Of a DNA stretch of 64,000 bases, positions 42,565-50,650 are shown one piece after another. The first letter of the stretch is position 1; each line of letters opens with the position of its first letter. The notes under the pieces were generated by a model that saw only the letters and a list, made by a program, of their open reading frames with translations, ran no database searches and was not told the DNA's origin. Position numbers and translations under genes: made by a program. This stretch comes from Fibrobacteria bacterium (GTDB lineage: Bacteria; Fibrobacterota; Fibrobacteria; UBA11236): assembly GCA_025360005.1 (NCBI GenBank), contig JANYDA010000034.1:47872-111871 (forward strand), read 5' to 3'.

Positions 42565-43863
42565 ATGGTGAGCGCAGCCATGCAGAACTTGCCCAATGAA
42601 ATGCCGTCCGACGGCTCCGCTTCCGAGGGAAGCGAGGTTCCCGCCGAAACCCGGGCCCACCTGGATCAGGTTTTCCAATGGTTCAACGACAACGTGGCCA
42701 AGCTGGAAGGGGCGTATAAGGATCTGGGCGCCAAGTTCGACAATATCAGCCAGGAGCTGGAAGAGAAGAACCAGAAACTGGAGGCGTCTTTCCGGGAGAC
42801 GGAACGGGTGGAAAACCAACTGCGTTCCGTATTGGAGAGCCTGGATTCCAGCGTGGTCATGATCGATACGGAAGAACGGATAACTTTGTTCAACCGCTCC
42901 GCCGAGCGCATCTACGAATTGAAGCAGGATCAGGCGCTGGGCAAATCCTACGCGGAAGTGTTCCGGCCCCAGGCCGATTCGCATTTCCCCCTCATCGAGA
43001 CCTTGCGCCACAACCACAATCTGCTCGGCCATGAGAAATATTGGAAGATAGGCGGCGGAGGGAAGCCCATCGGCTATACCACCAGCGTGGTCAAGAACCG
43101 CGACGGCCGGGTTCTGGGGGCGGTGGAGATCTCCACCGATCTCACCAATATCAAGCAGATGCAGAACCAGATGCAGCACGCCAAGACCCTGGCGGCGCTG
43201 GGCGAGATGGCCGCGACGGTGGCCCACGAAATCCGCAATCCCCTGGCCGGCATCGGCGGCTTCGCGGGCCTGCTGGAGCGCGATCTGGAAGGCGACGATC
43301 CGCGCCGCGCGCTGGTCAAGAAAATCGTCCAAGGCGTTTCCAGCCTCAACAAAATCGTATCCAACCTGCTGGTCTACACCCGGCACATGGAGCTGAACCT
43401 GCAGCGCGTGGACTTCATCGAATGGATGGAAGAGATCCTGAACTATGCCGAGATCGAGATCGCCAAGGAGAACAAGGACATCGCCATCTTGCGCGACTAC
43501 AAGTTCGAGCGCATGGAAGCGCGCATCGATCCGGAGAAATTCCAGCAGGTGTACCTCAACCTGATCTTCAACGCCATCCAATCCATCGAAGGCAAAGGCA
43601 ATATCATCATCCGCGCCGACCTCGACGAGAGGGATTTCCTGCGGGTAGCCATAGTGGACGACGGTAAGGGCATCCCCAAGGACATCATGGACAAGATCTT
43701 CAATCCCTTCTTCACCACCAAGGAGCAAGGGACGGGACTGGGGCTGGCCATCGTGCAGCGCATCGTGGCCCTGCACGGCGGGACCATAACCGTGGCCAGC
43801 CGGCCCGGCAAGTCCACCCAATTCGAAATACGCATCGATACGCGGGGTAGCGTGCATGGCTGA
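42565..43863 (+). CDS. PAS-domain sensor histidine kinase (NtrB type)
   Basis: This cytoplasmic kinase has 432 residues and no membrane helix. An N-terminal coiled coil covers about residues 35-85, and a PAS domain about 88-200 (LRSVLESLDSSVVMIDTEERITLFNRSAERIY). The HisKA box is AATVAHEIRNPLAGIGGF, and the HATPase has N-box YLNLIFNAIQSIEG, G1 VDDGKGIP and G2 GTGLGLAIVQRIV. The architecture and the downstream NtrC-type regulator, which overlaps by 8 nt, match NtrB/FleS-type systems, so the His should phosphorylate that regulator. It begins 3 nt after the coiled-coil gene. Confidence 0.93.
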   Translation: MVSAAMQNLPNEMPSDGSASEGSEVPAETRAHLDQVFQWFNDNVAKLEGAYKDLGAKFDNISQELEEKNQKLEASFRETERVENQLRSVLESLDSSVVMIDTEERITLFNRSAERIYELKQDQALGKSYAEVFRPQADSHFPLIETLRHNHNLLGHEKYWKIGGGGKPIGYTTSVVKNRDGRVLGAVEISTDLTNIKQMQNQMQHAKTLAALGEMAATVAHEIRNPLAGIGGFAGLLERDLEGDDPRRALVKKIVQGVSSLNKIVSNLLVYTRHMELNLQRVDFIEWMEEILNYAEIEIAKENKDIAILRDYKFERMEARIDPEKFQQVYLNLIFNAIQSIEGKGNIIIRADLDERDFLRVAIVDDGKGIPKDIMDKIFNPFFTTKEQGTGLGLAIVQRIVALHGGTITVASRPGKSTQFEIRIDTRGSVHG

Positions 43864-45214
43864 AATCCTGGTAGTCGACGACGAATCCCTGATCCGCGAT
43901 CTCATCACCACCAGTCTGGGGCGCCTGGGCCATAAGCTGAAGGCCTGCAAGAGCGGTCCGGAAGCGCTGGAGGCTTACGAGAATGGCCGCTTCGATCTGG
44001 TGATTTCCGATTTCAAGATGCCGGGCATGACCGGGTTGGAGATGGCCGAGAAACTCATCGCTTCCGATCCGTCCGCCCTGATCATCCTGATGACCGCCTA
44101 CGGGACCATCGAGACGGCCGTGAAGGCCATGAAGGTGGGCGTGCAGGACTTCATCGAGAAGGACGTGGAAAAGGGTTTCCGCGTCGAGATGCTGGAGCAT
44201 ACGGTTTCCCAGGTCCTGCAAATCGGCAGCCTCAAAAGCGAGAACCGCCGGCTGCGCGAGACGTTGGGCGAGCGTTACAAGTTCGTCGGCTCCAGTTCCG
44301 TGGTGGACGGTCTCATGAAAACCATCGAAGAAGTGGCCAGCTCCAATTCCACCGTGATGATTTCCGGCGAGTCGGGCACCGGCAAGGAACTCTTGGCGCA
44401 GGCCATCCATGCCAAGAGCCGTCGCAGCAATCTTCCCTTTGTGAAGATCAATTGCGCCGCCATCCCGGAAAGCTTGATCGAAAGCGAATTGTTCGGCCAT
44501 GAGAAAGGCGCCTACACCGGGGCCATCAAGACCCGCATCGGCAAGTTTGAATTGGCCAACGGCGGGACGCTGCTGCTTGACGAGATAGGGGAGATGCCGC
44601 TCTACGCGCAATCCAAGCTCCTGCGCGTGCTCCAGGAGCGCGAGATCACCAAGATCGGCGGCAGCGACGAGATCGCCATCGACGTGCGCATCGTCTGCAG
44701 CACCAACCGCAATCTGCAGGAAGAGGTGAAGAAGGGCACGTTTCGCGAGGATTTGTACTATCGTCTGAATGTCATCCCCCTGGAAGTGCCGCCCTTGCGT
44801 GAGCGGATGGCCGATATCGAGATGCTGGCGCAGCATTTCATCGGCAAATACAACAAGGAAAACGGTTTCACCGTCACCGGGATCAAACCGGAAGCCTTAA
44901 CTCGCCTCAAGTCCCATGCCTGGCCCGGCAATGTGCGCGAATTGGAGAACGTGGTCCAGCGCGCGGTGGTTTTCGCCAAGGCGGGCGAGATATCCGTGGA
45001 GCACCTCCGCTTGGACGGCGGGCAGAAGGCGCCGCCGGGAGAGGCCGCTGCGGGGCTGATGCCGGGCATGAGCGTGGCGGAGGCGGAGCGTATCCTCATC
45101 ATCAAGACGCTGGAGGCCTGCGGCGATAACCGCACCAAGGCCGCGGAGTTGCTGAATATCAGTATCAGGACCCTGCGAAATAAACTGCACGAATATAAAT
45201 TACAGGATCCCTAA
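43856..45214 (+). CDS. Sigma54-dependent NtrC-type response regulator
   Basis: This 452-residue regulator has a receiver domain (ILVVDDESLIRDLI, phospho-acceptor Asp in LVISDFKMPGMTG, Lys in DFIEKD). A sigma54-interaction AAA+ domain has Walker A GESGTGKELLAQA, the sigma54-contact loop as GAYTGA (Tyr for the usual Phe), Walker B LLLDEIGEM and the R-finger region. A Fis-type helix-turn-helix (TKAAELLNISIRTLRNKLHEY) closes the protein. It would activate sigma54 promoters when phosphorylated by the adjoining kinase. A tandem hairpin repeat follows its stop. Confidence 0.95.
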   Translation: MAEILVVDDESLIRDLITTSLGRLGHKLKACKSGPEALEAYENGRFDLVISDFKMPGMTGLEMAEKLIASDPSALIILMTAYGTIETAVKAMKVGVQDFIEKDVEKGFRVEMLEHTVSQVLQIGSLKSENRRLRETLGERYKFVGSSSVVDGLMKTIEEVASSNSTVMISGESGTGKELLAQAIHAKSRRSNLPFVKINCAAIPESLIESELFGHEKGAYTGAIKTRIGKFELANGGTLLLDEIGEMPLYAQSKLLRVLQEREITKIGGSDEIAIDVRIVCSTNRNLQEEVKKGTFREDLYYRLNVIPLEVPPLRERMADIEMLAQHFIGKYNKENGFTVTGIKPEALTRLKSHAWPGNVRELENVVQRAVVFAKAGEISVEHLRLDGGQKAPPGEAAAGLMPGMSVAEAERILIIKTLEACGDNRTKAAELLNISIRTLRNKLHEYKLQDP

Positions 45215-45225
45215 GTATGGCTGAG

Positions 45226-45402
45226 GGTGGCTCGGCGCTATATAGTTTGCTTACGCAAACTATCCGCGCCTCGCTTTTAAGGGGGCGTGGCTCGGTGCTA
45301 TATAGTTTGCTTGCGCAAACTATCCGCGCCTCGCTTATATGGGGGCGTGGCTCGGCGCTATACGGTTTGCAAGGCAAACGGTCCGGCCCTCGTTCTTGAA
45401 GA
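45226..45402. repeat. Tandem 60-bp hairpin repeat, about three copies
   Basis: Units of exactly 60 bp start at 45226, 45286 and 45346, the third shorter and more divergent. Each carries an inverted repeat: ATAGTTTGC/GCAAACTAT at 45242-45263 and 45302-45323, reduced to GTTTGC/GCAAAC in the third copy (45365-45379), extended by GGCGC/GCGCC outside in the first two. Open frames exist on both strands only because the period is a multiple of three. The layout resembles REP/BIME-like intergenic elements. It fills the gap between the NtrC-type regulator and the next kinase. Confidence 0.8.
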
Positions 45403-45442
45403 AGATGCAAATTGAAGTCAGGGTTTTGAGGAGGATTCCCGA

Positions 45443-46972
45443 TTGAGCAACAGCGCCGCTGTGCCCCCCAAAATATTGATCGTCACGCGTGATCCCCAAT
45501 GGGAAGCCCGTTATCGCAAAGCGTTGGACGCCTTCCCCTTCGCGGACGTCGACACCGCCCCCGGCGCCGACTCCAGCCAGGTATGCCTGGTGGACGTGCG
45601 CATCGCCCGGGAATTCCCAGCCATGCTGGACAAGGACGCGGACGCCCTTTACGTGCTCGCCAATTCGGTCGCCGTATCCCCGGAAGCGATGTCCGTCGAG
45701 GACAAAGTTTCCCTTTTCGAGATGGGCTATTCCCTGGTCTCCGAAGGTCCGGACTCCCTGCCGTCCTTGCGGGTGCGGCTCCAGGCCCTGCTGGCGTTGA
45801 AGTCTAAGCTGCTGGCGCAGCAAATCGTCAATCGACGCCTCCGAACCCGCATCGAGTCCCAGGGTAACAATATCAGGCACCAGAGCGATTTCCTGCACAT
45901 GGCCGTGCATGATCTGCGCTCCCCGCTGGCGGCCATGATCTGTTACGCCGAACTCCTGATGGAAGGCGTGCTGGGGAACCTGCAGGCCTCGCAATTGGAG
46001 CCCATCCGCACCATCCACCGCAATTGCCAGTTCCTCATCGATATGGTTACCGACCTGTTGGACTCCGCCAAGATAGGCGCGGGTAAGCTCCATCTCAAGC
46101 TCGAGAAGGTGGACTTCAACAAGGAAGTGGATCTGGCGGTGCAATCCCTCAAGGGGCTGGCCAATGCCAAGAGCATCCAAATAGATGTGTCCCTGGAACC
46201 GGTGCAGGACATGTACCTGGACGTGCAGAAGGTGAGCCGGGTCCTTTCCAATATCCTCGGCAATGCCATCAAGTTCACCAAGGCGAGCGGAAAGATAGTG
46301 GTGCGTTCCAAGCAGCAGGACAATGTGCTCGCCCTTTCCATCCAGGATACGGGTCCCGGCATAGCTCCCGCCGACCTGGAAACCATCTTCGAGAAATTCC
46401 ATACCGGCGCGGCCAGCAACCTGGCGGGCAAGGGACACGGCCTGGGGCTGGCGATCAGCAAATCGTTCGTGGAACTGCACGGAGGGCGCCTGTTCGTGGA
46501 GTCCACCCGGCATAAGGGTTCGGTATTCATAGTCCATCTGCCCGTGGAAAAGCGCCGGGCTTCCGCCATGCGCCAGATGCAACGCCGCCTGCTCATCCTG
46601 GATCTCGGGCGCGATATGCCCGGTCTCAAGGAGGCCGCCGGCGAAGCCGAGCTGGGCAATTTCCAGGTGGACTACGTGGCCGCGCCCCTGCGCGATTGGA
46701 ACAAAACGCCCTTGCCCCGTTTCGACTTCCTGCTCATCAACGAGGCTCCCGGCCTGGAAGAATTCGGCCGCGACTATTATCTGCTGGGCTTGTCCGGTTT
46801 GAGCGCCGACGCCCGCTGCGCCCTCCTGATAAATTCCGCCATGACGGAAGAGGACAGGGAGGTCCGCAAATACCTGGGCTTCACGCTCCTAGAAAAGCCT
46901 TGCACCCCCAAGGAGTTATTCGATAAACTTCAGGGAATCGTCGGATTCGACCGGCGGCAAAGGAATAACTGA
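45443..46972 (+). CDS. Histidine kinase flanked by receiver-like domains
   Basis: This soluble kinase has 509 residues. The N-terminal about 120 residues read like a degenerate receiver (PKILIVTRDPQWEARYRKAL, VCLVDVRIA). A coiled coil is followed by the HisKA box HMAVHDLRSPLAAM and a HATPase domain with N-box VLSNILGNAIKFTK, G1 DTGPGIA and G2 GKGHGLGLAISKS. The C-terminal about 120 residues again look like a receiver (LLILDLGRD, FDFLLINEAPG, LLEKPCTPKEL) without an obvious phospho-acceptor Asp. The start is TTG 45443 with GAGGAGGA upstream. The following GGDEF-like gene starts 8 nt after its stop. Confidence 0.85.
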   Translation: MSNSAAVPPKILIVTRDPQWEARYRKALDAFPFADVDTAPGADSSQVCLVDVRIAREFPAMLDKDADALYVLANSVAVSPEAMSVEDKVSLFEMGYSLVSEGPDSLPSLRVRLQALLALKSKLLAQQIVNRRLRTRIESQGNNIRHQSDFLHMAVHDLRSPLAAMICYAELLMEGVLGNLQASQLEPIRTIHRNCQFLIDMVTDLLDSAKIGAGKLHLKLEKVDFNKEVDLAVQSLKGLANAKSIQIDVSLEPVQDMYLDVQKVSRVLSNILGNAIKFTKASGKIVVRSKQQDNVLALSIQDTGPGIAPADLETIFEKFHTGAASNLAGKGHGLGLAISKSFVELHGGRLFVESTRHKGSVFIVHLPVEKRRASAMRQMQRRLLILDLGRDMPGLKEAAGEAELGNFQVDYVAAPLRDWNKTPLPRFDFLLINEAPGLEEFGRDYYLLGLSGLSADARCALLINSAMTEEDREVRKYLGFTLLEKPCTPKELFDKLQGIVGFDRRQRNN

Positions 46973-46979
46973 GGTTTCA

Positions 46980-48293
46980 GTGCTGGGAATCCGAAGGAAC
47001 TCGCTGTCGTACAAGACGGCGATCCTGTACATAGTCCTCACCATCGTCATCACTTCCATCTTCAATTTCATCATCTGGGAGAACCAGAGCGATCTCATCA
47101 CGCGCAACCAGCAGCTGATCTCCGAGAACCAATCGGTCAAACTCAAGAACCTCTTCGCCAAACAACGCGACCTCATCAGCGACAAAACCAATCCCGACGC
47201 CTACAAGCGCATCGCCGAAGCGGCTTCCCAGGACGGGTTCAAGGAACTCACCGTCTTCACCGAAAAGGGCGACGTACTCTATTACCGCGGCGCGGGAAAG
47301 AACGTGAAGGCGGAAGCGGAAGAAAAGATCGTCATCAACCGCGCCATCGCGAAGTCGGAGCTGGAGGACAAGGAATTCTACCATGACATCCACATCAAGG
47401 AACGGTTGATCAATCTCTATATCCCGCTCTCGCTCAAGTCCGGCGAAGTGATCGTGGGGAAATTCCCCATCAAGGTCAAGAGCCTGGAGGAAGAGAAGAA
47501 CGTCCTTTTGCGCCTATGCCTTTTGGTCACCGTCATCGTCATTTTCCTGCAATTCATTTTCGCCTTGTTCCTGCGCAAGATTGTGATCATCCCGATTTCC
47601 AAGCTGGAAAAGATCACGCACGAGGTGTCCAAGGGCGATTTCAACCAGTCCATCGACATCAAGCAGGACGATGAGATTGGCCTGCTCGCCAACGCCTTCA
47701 AGGAAATGATGCTGAGCCTGGTGCGCATCCGCGAAGAGGCCAAAGGCGCCAACCCCCTCACGGGGCTGCCCGGCAACAACGTGATCGTGAAGAAGATCGA
47801 GGACATGATCCACCAGAAGATCGAGTTCGCGGTCATCTACGGGGACTTGGACAACTTCAAAGCCTACAATGACAGGTACGGATTCTCCAAGGGAGACGAT
47901 GCCATCCTGTATTGCCGGGATTGCTTCCTGGACGCGGCCAAACGCTTCGGGGACGCGCTCACCTTCGTAGGCCATGAAGGTGGGGACGACTTCGTGATCG
48001 TGACTGGCTACAACAATTGGGAAGAGATCTGCAAAGGCATCGTCACCGCTTTCGACAGCGACGTGAAGCAGTTTTACAACGACACGGACGCCAAGTCCGG
48101 TTTCATCGAATCCCTGGATCGCCAAGGCCGGCGCATGCGCTTTCCCCTCATGTCCATCTCCCTTGCCGTGGCCAGCAACCATTACCGGCCCGTCACCGAT
48201 CACCGCGCCATTGTCTCCATCGCCGCGGAAATGAAGAAATACGTCAAGAAAATCGAAGGCAGCAATTATGCCATCGATAAGCGGATCAATTGA
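46980..48293 (+). CDS. Membrane GGDEF-like protein with HAMP domain
   Basis: This protein has 437 residues. An N-terminal membrane helix (KTAILYIVLTIVITSIFNFIIW) and a second helix (LLRLCLLVTVIVIFLQFIFALFL) flank a periplasmic sensor region. A HAMP domain follows (PISKLEKITHEVSKGDFNQSI), then a GGDEF-fold domain with LTGLPGN, YGDLDNFKAYNDRYGFSKGDD and active-site loop GHEGGDDF. The metal-binding Asp and the GG are kept while the usual Glu-Phe reads Asp-Phe, so diguanylate cyclase activity is uncertain. The start is GTG 46980 with GAGG 5 nt upstream. It probably belongs to one operon with the preceding kinase. Confidence 0.85.
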   Translation: MLGIRRNSLSYKTAILYIVLTIVITSIFNFIIWENQSDLITRNQQLISENQSVKLKNLFAKQRDLISDKTNPDAYKRIAEAASQDGFKELTVFTEKGDVLYYRGAGKNVKAEAEEKIVINRAIAKSELEDKEFYHDIHIKERLINLYIPLSLKSGEVIVGKFPIKVKSLEEEKNVLLRLCLLVTVIVIFLQFIFALFLRKIVIIPISKLEKITHEVSKGDFNQSIDIKQDDEIGLLANAFKEMMLSLVRIREEAKGANPLTGLPGNNVIVKKIEDMIHQKIEFAVIYGDLDNFKAYNDRYGFSKGDDAILYCRDCFLDAAKRFGDALTFVGHEGGDDFVIVTGYNNWEEICKGIVTAFDSDVKQFYNDTDAKSGFIESLDRQGRRMRFPLMSISLAVASNHYRPVTDHRAIVSIAAEMKKYVKKIEGSNYAIDKRIN

Positions 48294-48330
48294 CCGAGCA
48301 CCGCTGCGGCCGAGCAGGGTTGAGGGAATT

Positions 48331-48474
48331 TTGAAAATTGCAAATTGAAAATTGAAAATCACAAATTGGAAGAAAAGATCAAAATCATTTGGCATCATCG
48401 CCAATTCGAAAGGGTGAATAGCCTGGCTCTGGGCATTCTCCCCGGTTTTTCAATTTTCAATTTGCAATTTTCAA
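48331..48474. repeat. Element bounded by 28-bp perfect inverted repeats
   Basis: The AT-rich arm at 48331-48358, built from AATTGAAA and AATTGCAAA units, is repeated exactly inverted at 48447-48474. The two enclose about 88 bp of ordinary GC composition. The element fills the gap between the GGDEF-like gene and the TPR/TonB gene. A related short repeat occurs at 15298-15327. It may be a non-coding mobile (MITE-like) or structural element; I saw no target-site duplication. Confidence 0.75.
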
Positions 48475-48502
48475 TTTGCAAAAGAGCAGGGAATCGATCC
48501 CG

Positions 48503-50098
48503 ATGAATTCCCCCTCCGGCAAATCCCAATTCGGCTTCCTCAGCGAACTCTGGCACTCCTACCGCCCCATACTCCTCATCGTTGCCCTGATCCTTTTCTC
48601 CCTTTACACCAACGAAGCCGTTATCCAGTACCGCATGGACGAATACAACCGGGCCATGGAAACGCTTTCGCAAACCTCCAACTCCAGCCATGCCCTCAAC
48701 ATGCTGGCGCGATTCGAACTGATCAAGCAGCGCCAGAACCAGCCGGAAGAGGACGAGACCGCGCTGGAAGTGAAAATGCAATCGCTGGCCTCCGGCCAGC
48801 TCCTGGTCACGGAAACGCATGAAACCAGCATCAAGTCCAAGGTGATCGGCGCCGCCATCGGCGTGGTGGGCTTCATCCTGGGTAAGAAGCGCGCCAAGAT
48901 GGACGTGCCCAACCGCGTGCAACAGGATCTGGAGGCGGCCTATTTCTTCGAGCGCTCCCGCAAGTACGACAAGGCCATGGAGATCTATACCAAGGGATTG
49001 GGCCCCAGCCTGTCTCCGGAAGTCTCGGCCACCTTGATCCTGCACCGCGGATTCTGCGGCAGCCTCACGGGCGAATACCACAAGGCGATCGCCGATTTCG
49101 ACAAGGTGATTGCCCTGGTCCCGGAAACGGAAGAAGCGCACGTGGCCGTAAAACTGCGCGAGCTCACCATGGGTTTGCAGGAACAGGTGCGCCTGGCCAA
49201 GGACGCAAACCAGTCGCCGTTCGCCGCCGGCCGCCAGCTTTTCCTGCTGGCCAATTATACCGAGGCCGCCAAGAGCCTGCAAAAGGTGATCGGCAGTTCC
49301 ACCTCCGATTCCACGGAAAAGATCCAGAGCCGCTACCTCTATGCCCGGTCCCAGGAGGAAATGGGCCAGGACAGCGATGCCGTGCTTACCTATCGCACCG
49401 TGATCCAATCCGCGCCCAATTCCGAAGAAGCCAAGAAGGCGAACCGTCGCTTGTACGTGCTGGGCAAGTTCTACAGCAACGACGAAGACCTGGCCAAGTC
49501 CGCCTTGAAAAAGATGGAGAAGTATCAGGACTTCAAGTTCATCAACAGCCTGAAGTCCATGGATGTGCCCAAGCCCAAAGAGACGCGCGCAGCCGTGGTG
49601 GCGCCTACCGGCGGGGTGGACACGGCGGTCGCCAAGCTCGAAAAGTTGGAGAAGCTGGACGTAGGGGATTTGAACGGATTGGACAAGGATAAAGGCAAGA
49701 AGGAAAAAACCGAGAAGGCGGATGCGGAGAAGATCACGGCTACATTGAAGAGGGACGTCAAGGCTAAGCAAGCCGTAGCCAAAATCATCGCCGACCCGCT
49801 AAGGCAGGAAGCCATTTTCAGCACCATCGAGAACAACCAAGGGGAGCTGGAGTTCCTCTATCAGAAATTCATGCGTAAAGGGGTGGTCTTTGAGGGAAAT
49901 CTGACCATACGCATCCTCATCGATCCGGCCGGTATGGTCAAGGATGCCCGCATCGTTAACGAGAAGAGCACCATAGACAACTCCGCGTTCAACACGGAAG
50001 TGTTGCAAAACGTCCGGAAATGGCGGTTCCGGGAAGATCCCAATGCCAACGGGGACGTCCCCGTTTCCTTCCCGATGCGCTTCGTCAATAAACAGTAG
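48503..50098 (+). CDS. TPR protein with C-terminal TonB-like domain
   Basis: This protein of about 531 residues has an N-terminal membrane anchor (PILLIVALILFSLYT). A small second hydrophobic stretch with GxxxG-like spacing follows near residue 115 (VIGAAIGVVGFILG), then TPR-like helices (residues about 140-330). A charged Lys/Glu-rich linker leads to a C-terminal TonB-type domain (FEGNLTIRILIDPAGMVKDARIVNEKSTIDNSAFNTEVLQNVRKWRF). TonB_C domains transmit force to outer-membrane partners or occur in gliding-motility proteins such as AgmX. No ExbB/ExbD genes are nearby. ATG 48503 has AGGGAA upstream. The N-terminus adjoins the inverted-repeat element. Confidence 0.85.
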   Translation: MNSPSGKSQFGFLSELWHSYRPILLIVALILFSLYTNEAVIQYRMDEYNRAMETLSQTSNSSHALNMLARFELIKQRQNQPEEDETALEVKMQSLASGQLLVTETHETSIKSKVIGAAIGVVGFILGKKRAKMDVPNRVQQDLEAAYFFERSRKYDKAMEIYTKGLGPSLSPEVSATLILHRGFCGSLTGEYHKAIADFDKVIALVPETEEAHVAVKLRELTMGLQEQVRLAKDANQSPFAAGRQLFLLANYTEAAKSLQKVIGSSTSDSTEKIQSRYLYARSQEEMGQDSDAVLTYRTVIQSAPNSEEAKKANRRLYVLGKFYSNDEDLAKSALKKMEKYQDFKFINSLKSMDVPKPKETRAAVVAPTGGVDTAVAKLEKLEKLDVGDLNGLDKDKGKKEKTEKADAEKITATLKRDVKAKQAVAKIIADPLRQEAIFSTIENNQGELEFLYQKFMRKGVVFEGNLTIRILIDPAGMVKDARIVNEKSTIDNSAFNTEVLQNVRKWRFREDPNANGDVPVSFPMRFVNKQ

Positions 50099-50100
50099 GC

Positions 50101-50117
50101 GCGGAGGCCCGCTCCGC
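50101..50117 (+). terminator. Hairpin after the TonB-like gene
   Basis: GCGGAG and CTCCGC form a perfect 6-bp stem with a 5-nt loop immediately after the stop. There is no T-run, so it is at best a weak or Rho-assisted terminator. Confidence 0.35.
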
Positions 50118-50251
50118 GGCCATACCATGCGGGTCGCTGAGGCGAAGGCCCGGCGGTCAAATCCCGGTTGGTGTTGTTTTCGGGGTTTGCATTTTTTTAC
50201 TTTAGCCCCGATCCCATTTCCAGGTCCCACCAATCCAATGCAAAGAAAGGC

Positions 50252-50301
50252 TTGACCGCGTCCGATAAATAGCTTGACAATCCTGGAACCCAAGATATAT
50301 T
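50252..50301 (+). promoter_or_regulatory. Promoter of the acidic 70-aa gene with an upstream motif
   Basis: TTGACA (50274-50279), 16 nt and TATATT (50296-50301) form a strong sigma70-type promoter. TTGACCGCGTCCGA (50252-50265) lies just upstream and matches the motif at 37754 at 13 of 14 positions. Confidence 0.65.
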
Positions 50302-50335
50302 TGCAAAAATTATGATAAAATTGTAGGAGGCCAGT

Positions 50336-50548
50336 ATGAAACTGGAAGATGCCGAGCGATGGGATTGTGGGAGACGTCCGAAGCACGACGACTTCGACGA
50401 CTTGGAGCCTTTCGAAAACGAAGAGGACGAGGTCGACGAGGATGACGAGGAAGAGGACGAAAACGAAGAAGTCGATTTCGATAATCCCAAGTTCAAGAAG
50501 ACCGACATGTGGAATGATTACGCCGAGGATTTGGATTTCGAGGAGTAG
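50336..50548 (+). CDS. Highly acidic 70-aa protein
   Basis: This small protein is about half Asp and Glu, with an uninterrupted acidic run in its middle (NEEDEVDEDDEEEDENEE) and short aromatic ends (WDCGRRPKHDDFDDLEPF; MWNDYAEDLDF). It has its own promoter, a consensus TAGGAGG ribosome-binding site 6 nt before ATG 50336, and a hairpin directly after the stop, so expression as a monocistron is likely. I know no family. Such acidic proteins can mimic nucleic acids, chaperone basic proteins or buffer cations; any of these is speculation. Confidence 0.75.
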   Translation: MKLEDAERWDCGRRPKHDDFDDLEPFENEEDEVDEDDEEEDENEEVDFDNPKFKKTDMWNDYAEDLDFEE

Positions 50549-50549
50549 C

Positions 50550-50572
50550 AAGGACCCGTCCCCCGGGTCCTT
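50550..50572 (+). terminator. Hairpin after the acidic protein gene
   Basis: AAGGACCCG (50550-50558) pairs perfectly with CGGGTCCTT (50564-50572) around a 5-nt loop. Only two T residues end the stem, so termination strength is unclear. Confidence 0.55.
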
Positions 50573-50650
50573 ACGCCTGCTTTGCCGGGCTTCCGCCTTC
50601 CCGTCGCTTTCCCTGACACATTCGCAGCCCACCCAAGACGTGAGGCGATT

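Noticed and set aside
45217..45399. A 60-aa repeat protein read through the tandem repeats
   Set aside because: The opposite strand is equally open and the period is a multiple of three; the hairpin structure explains the conservation better than coding.
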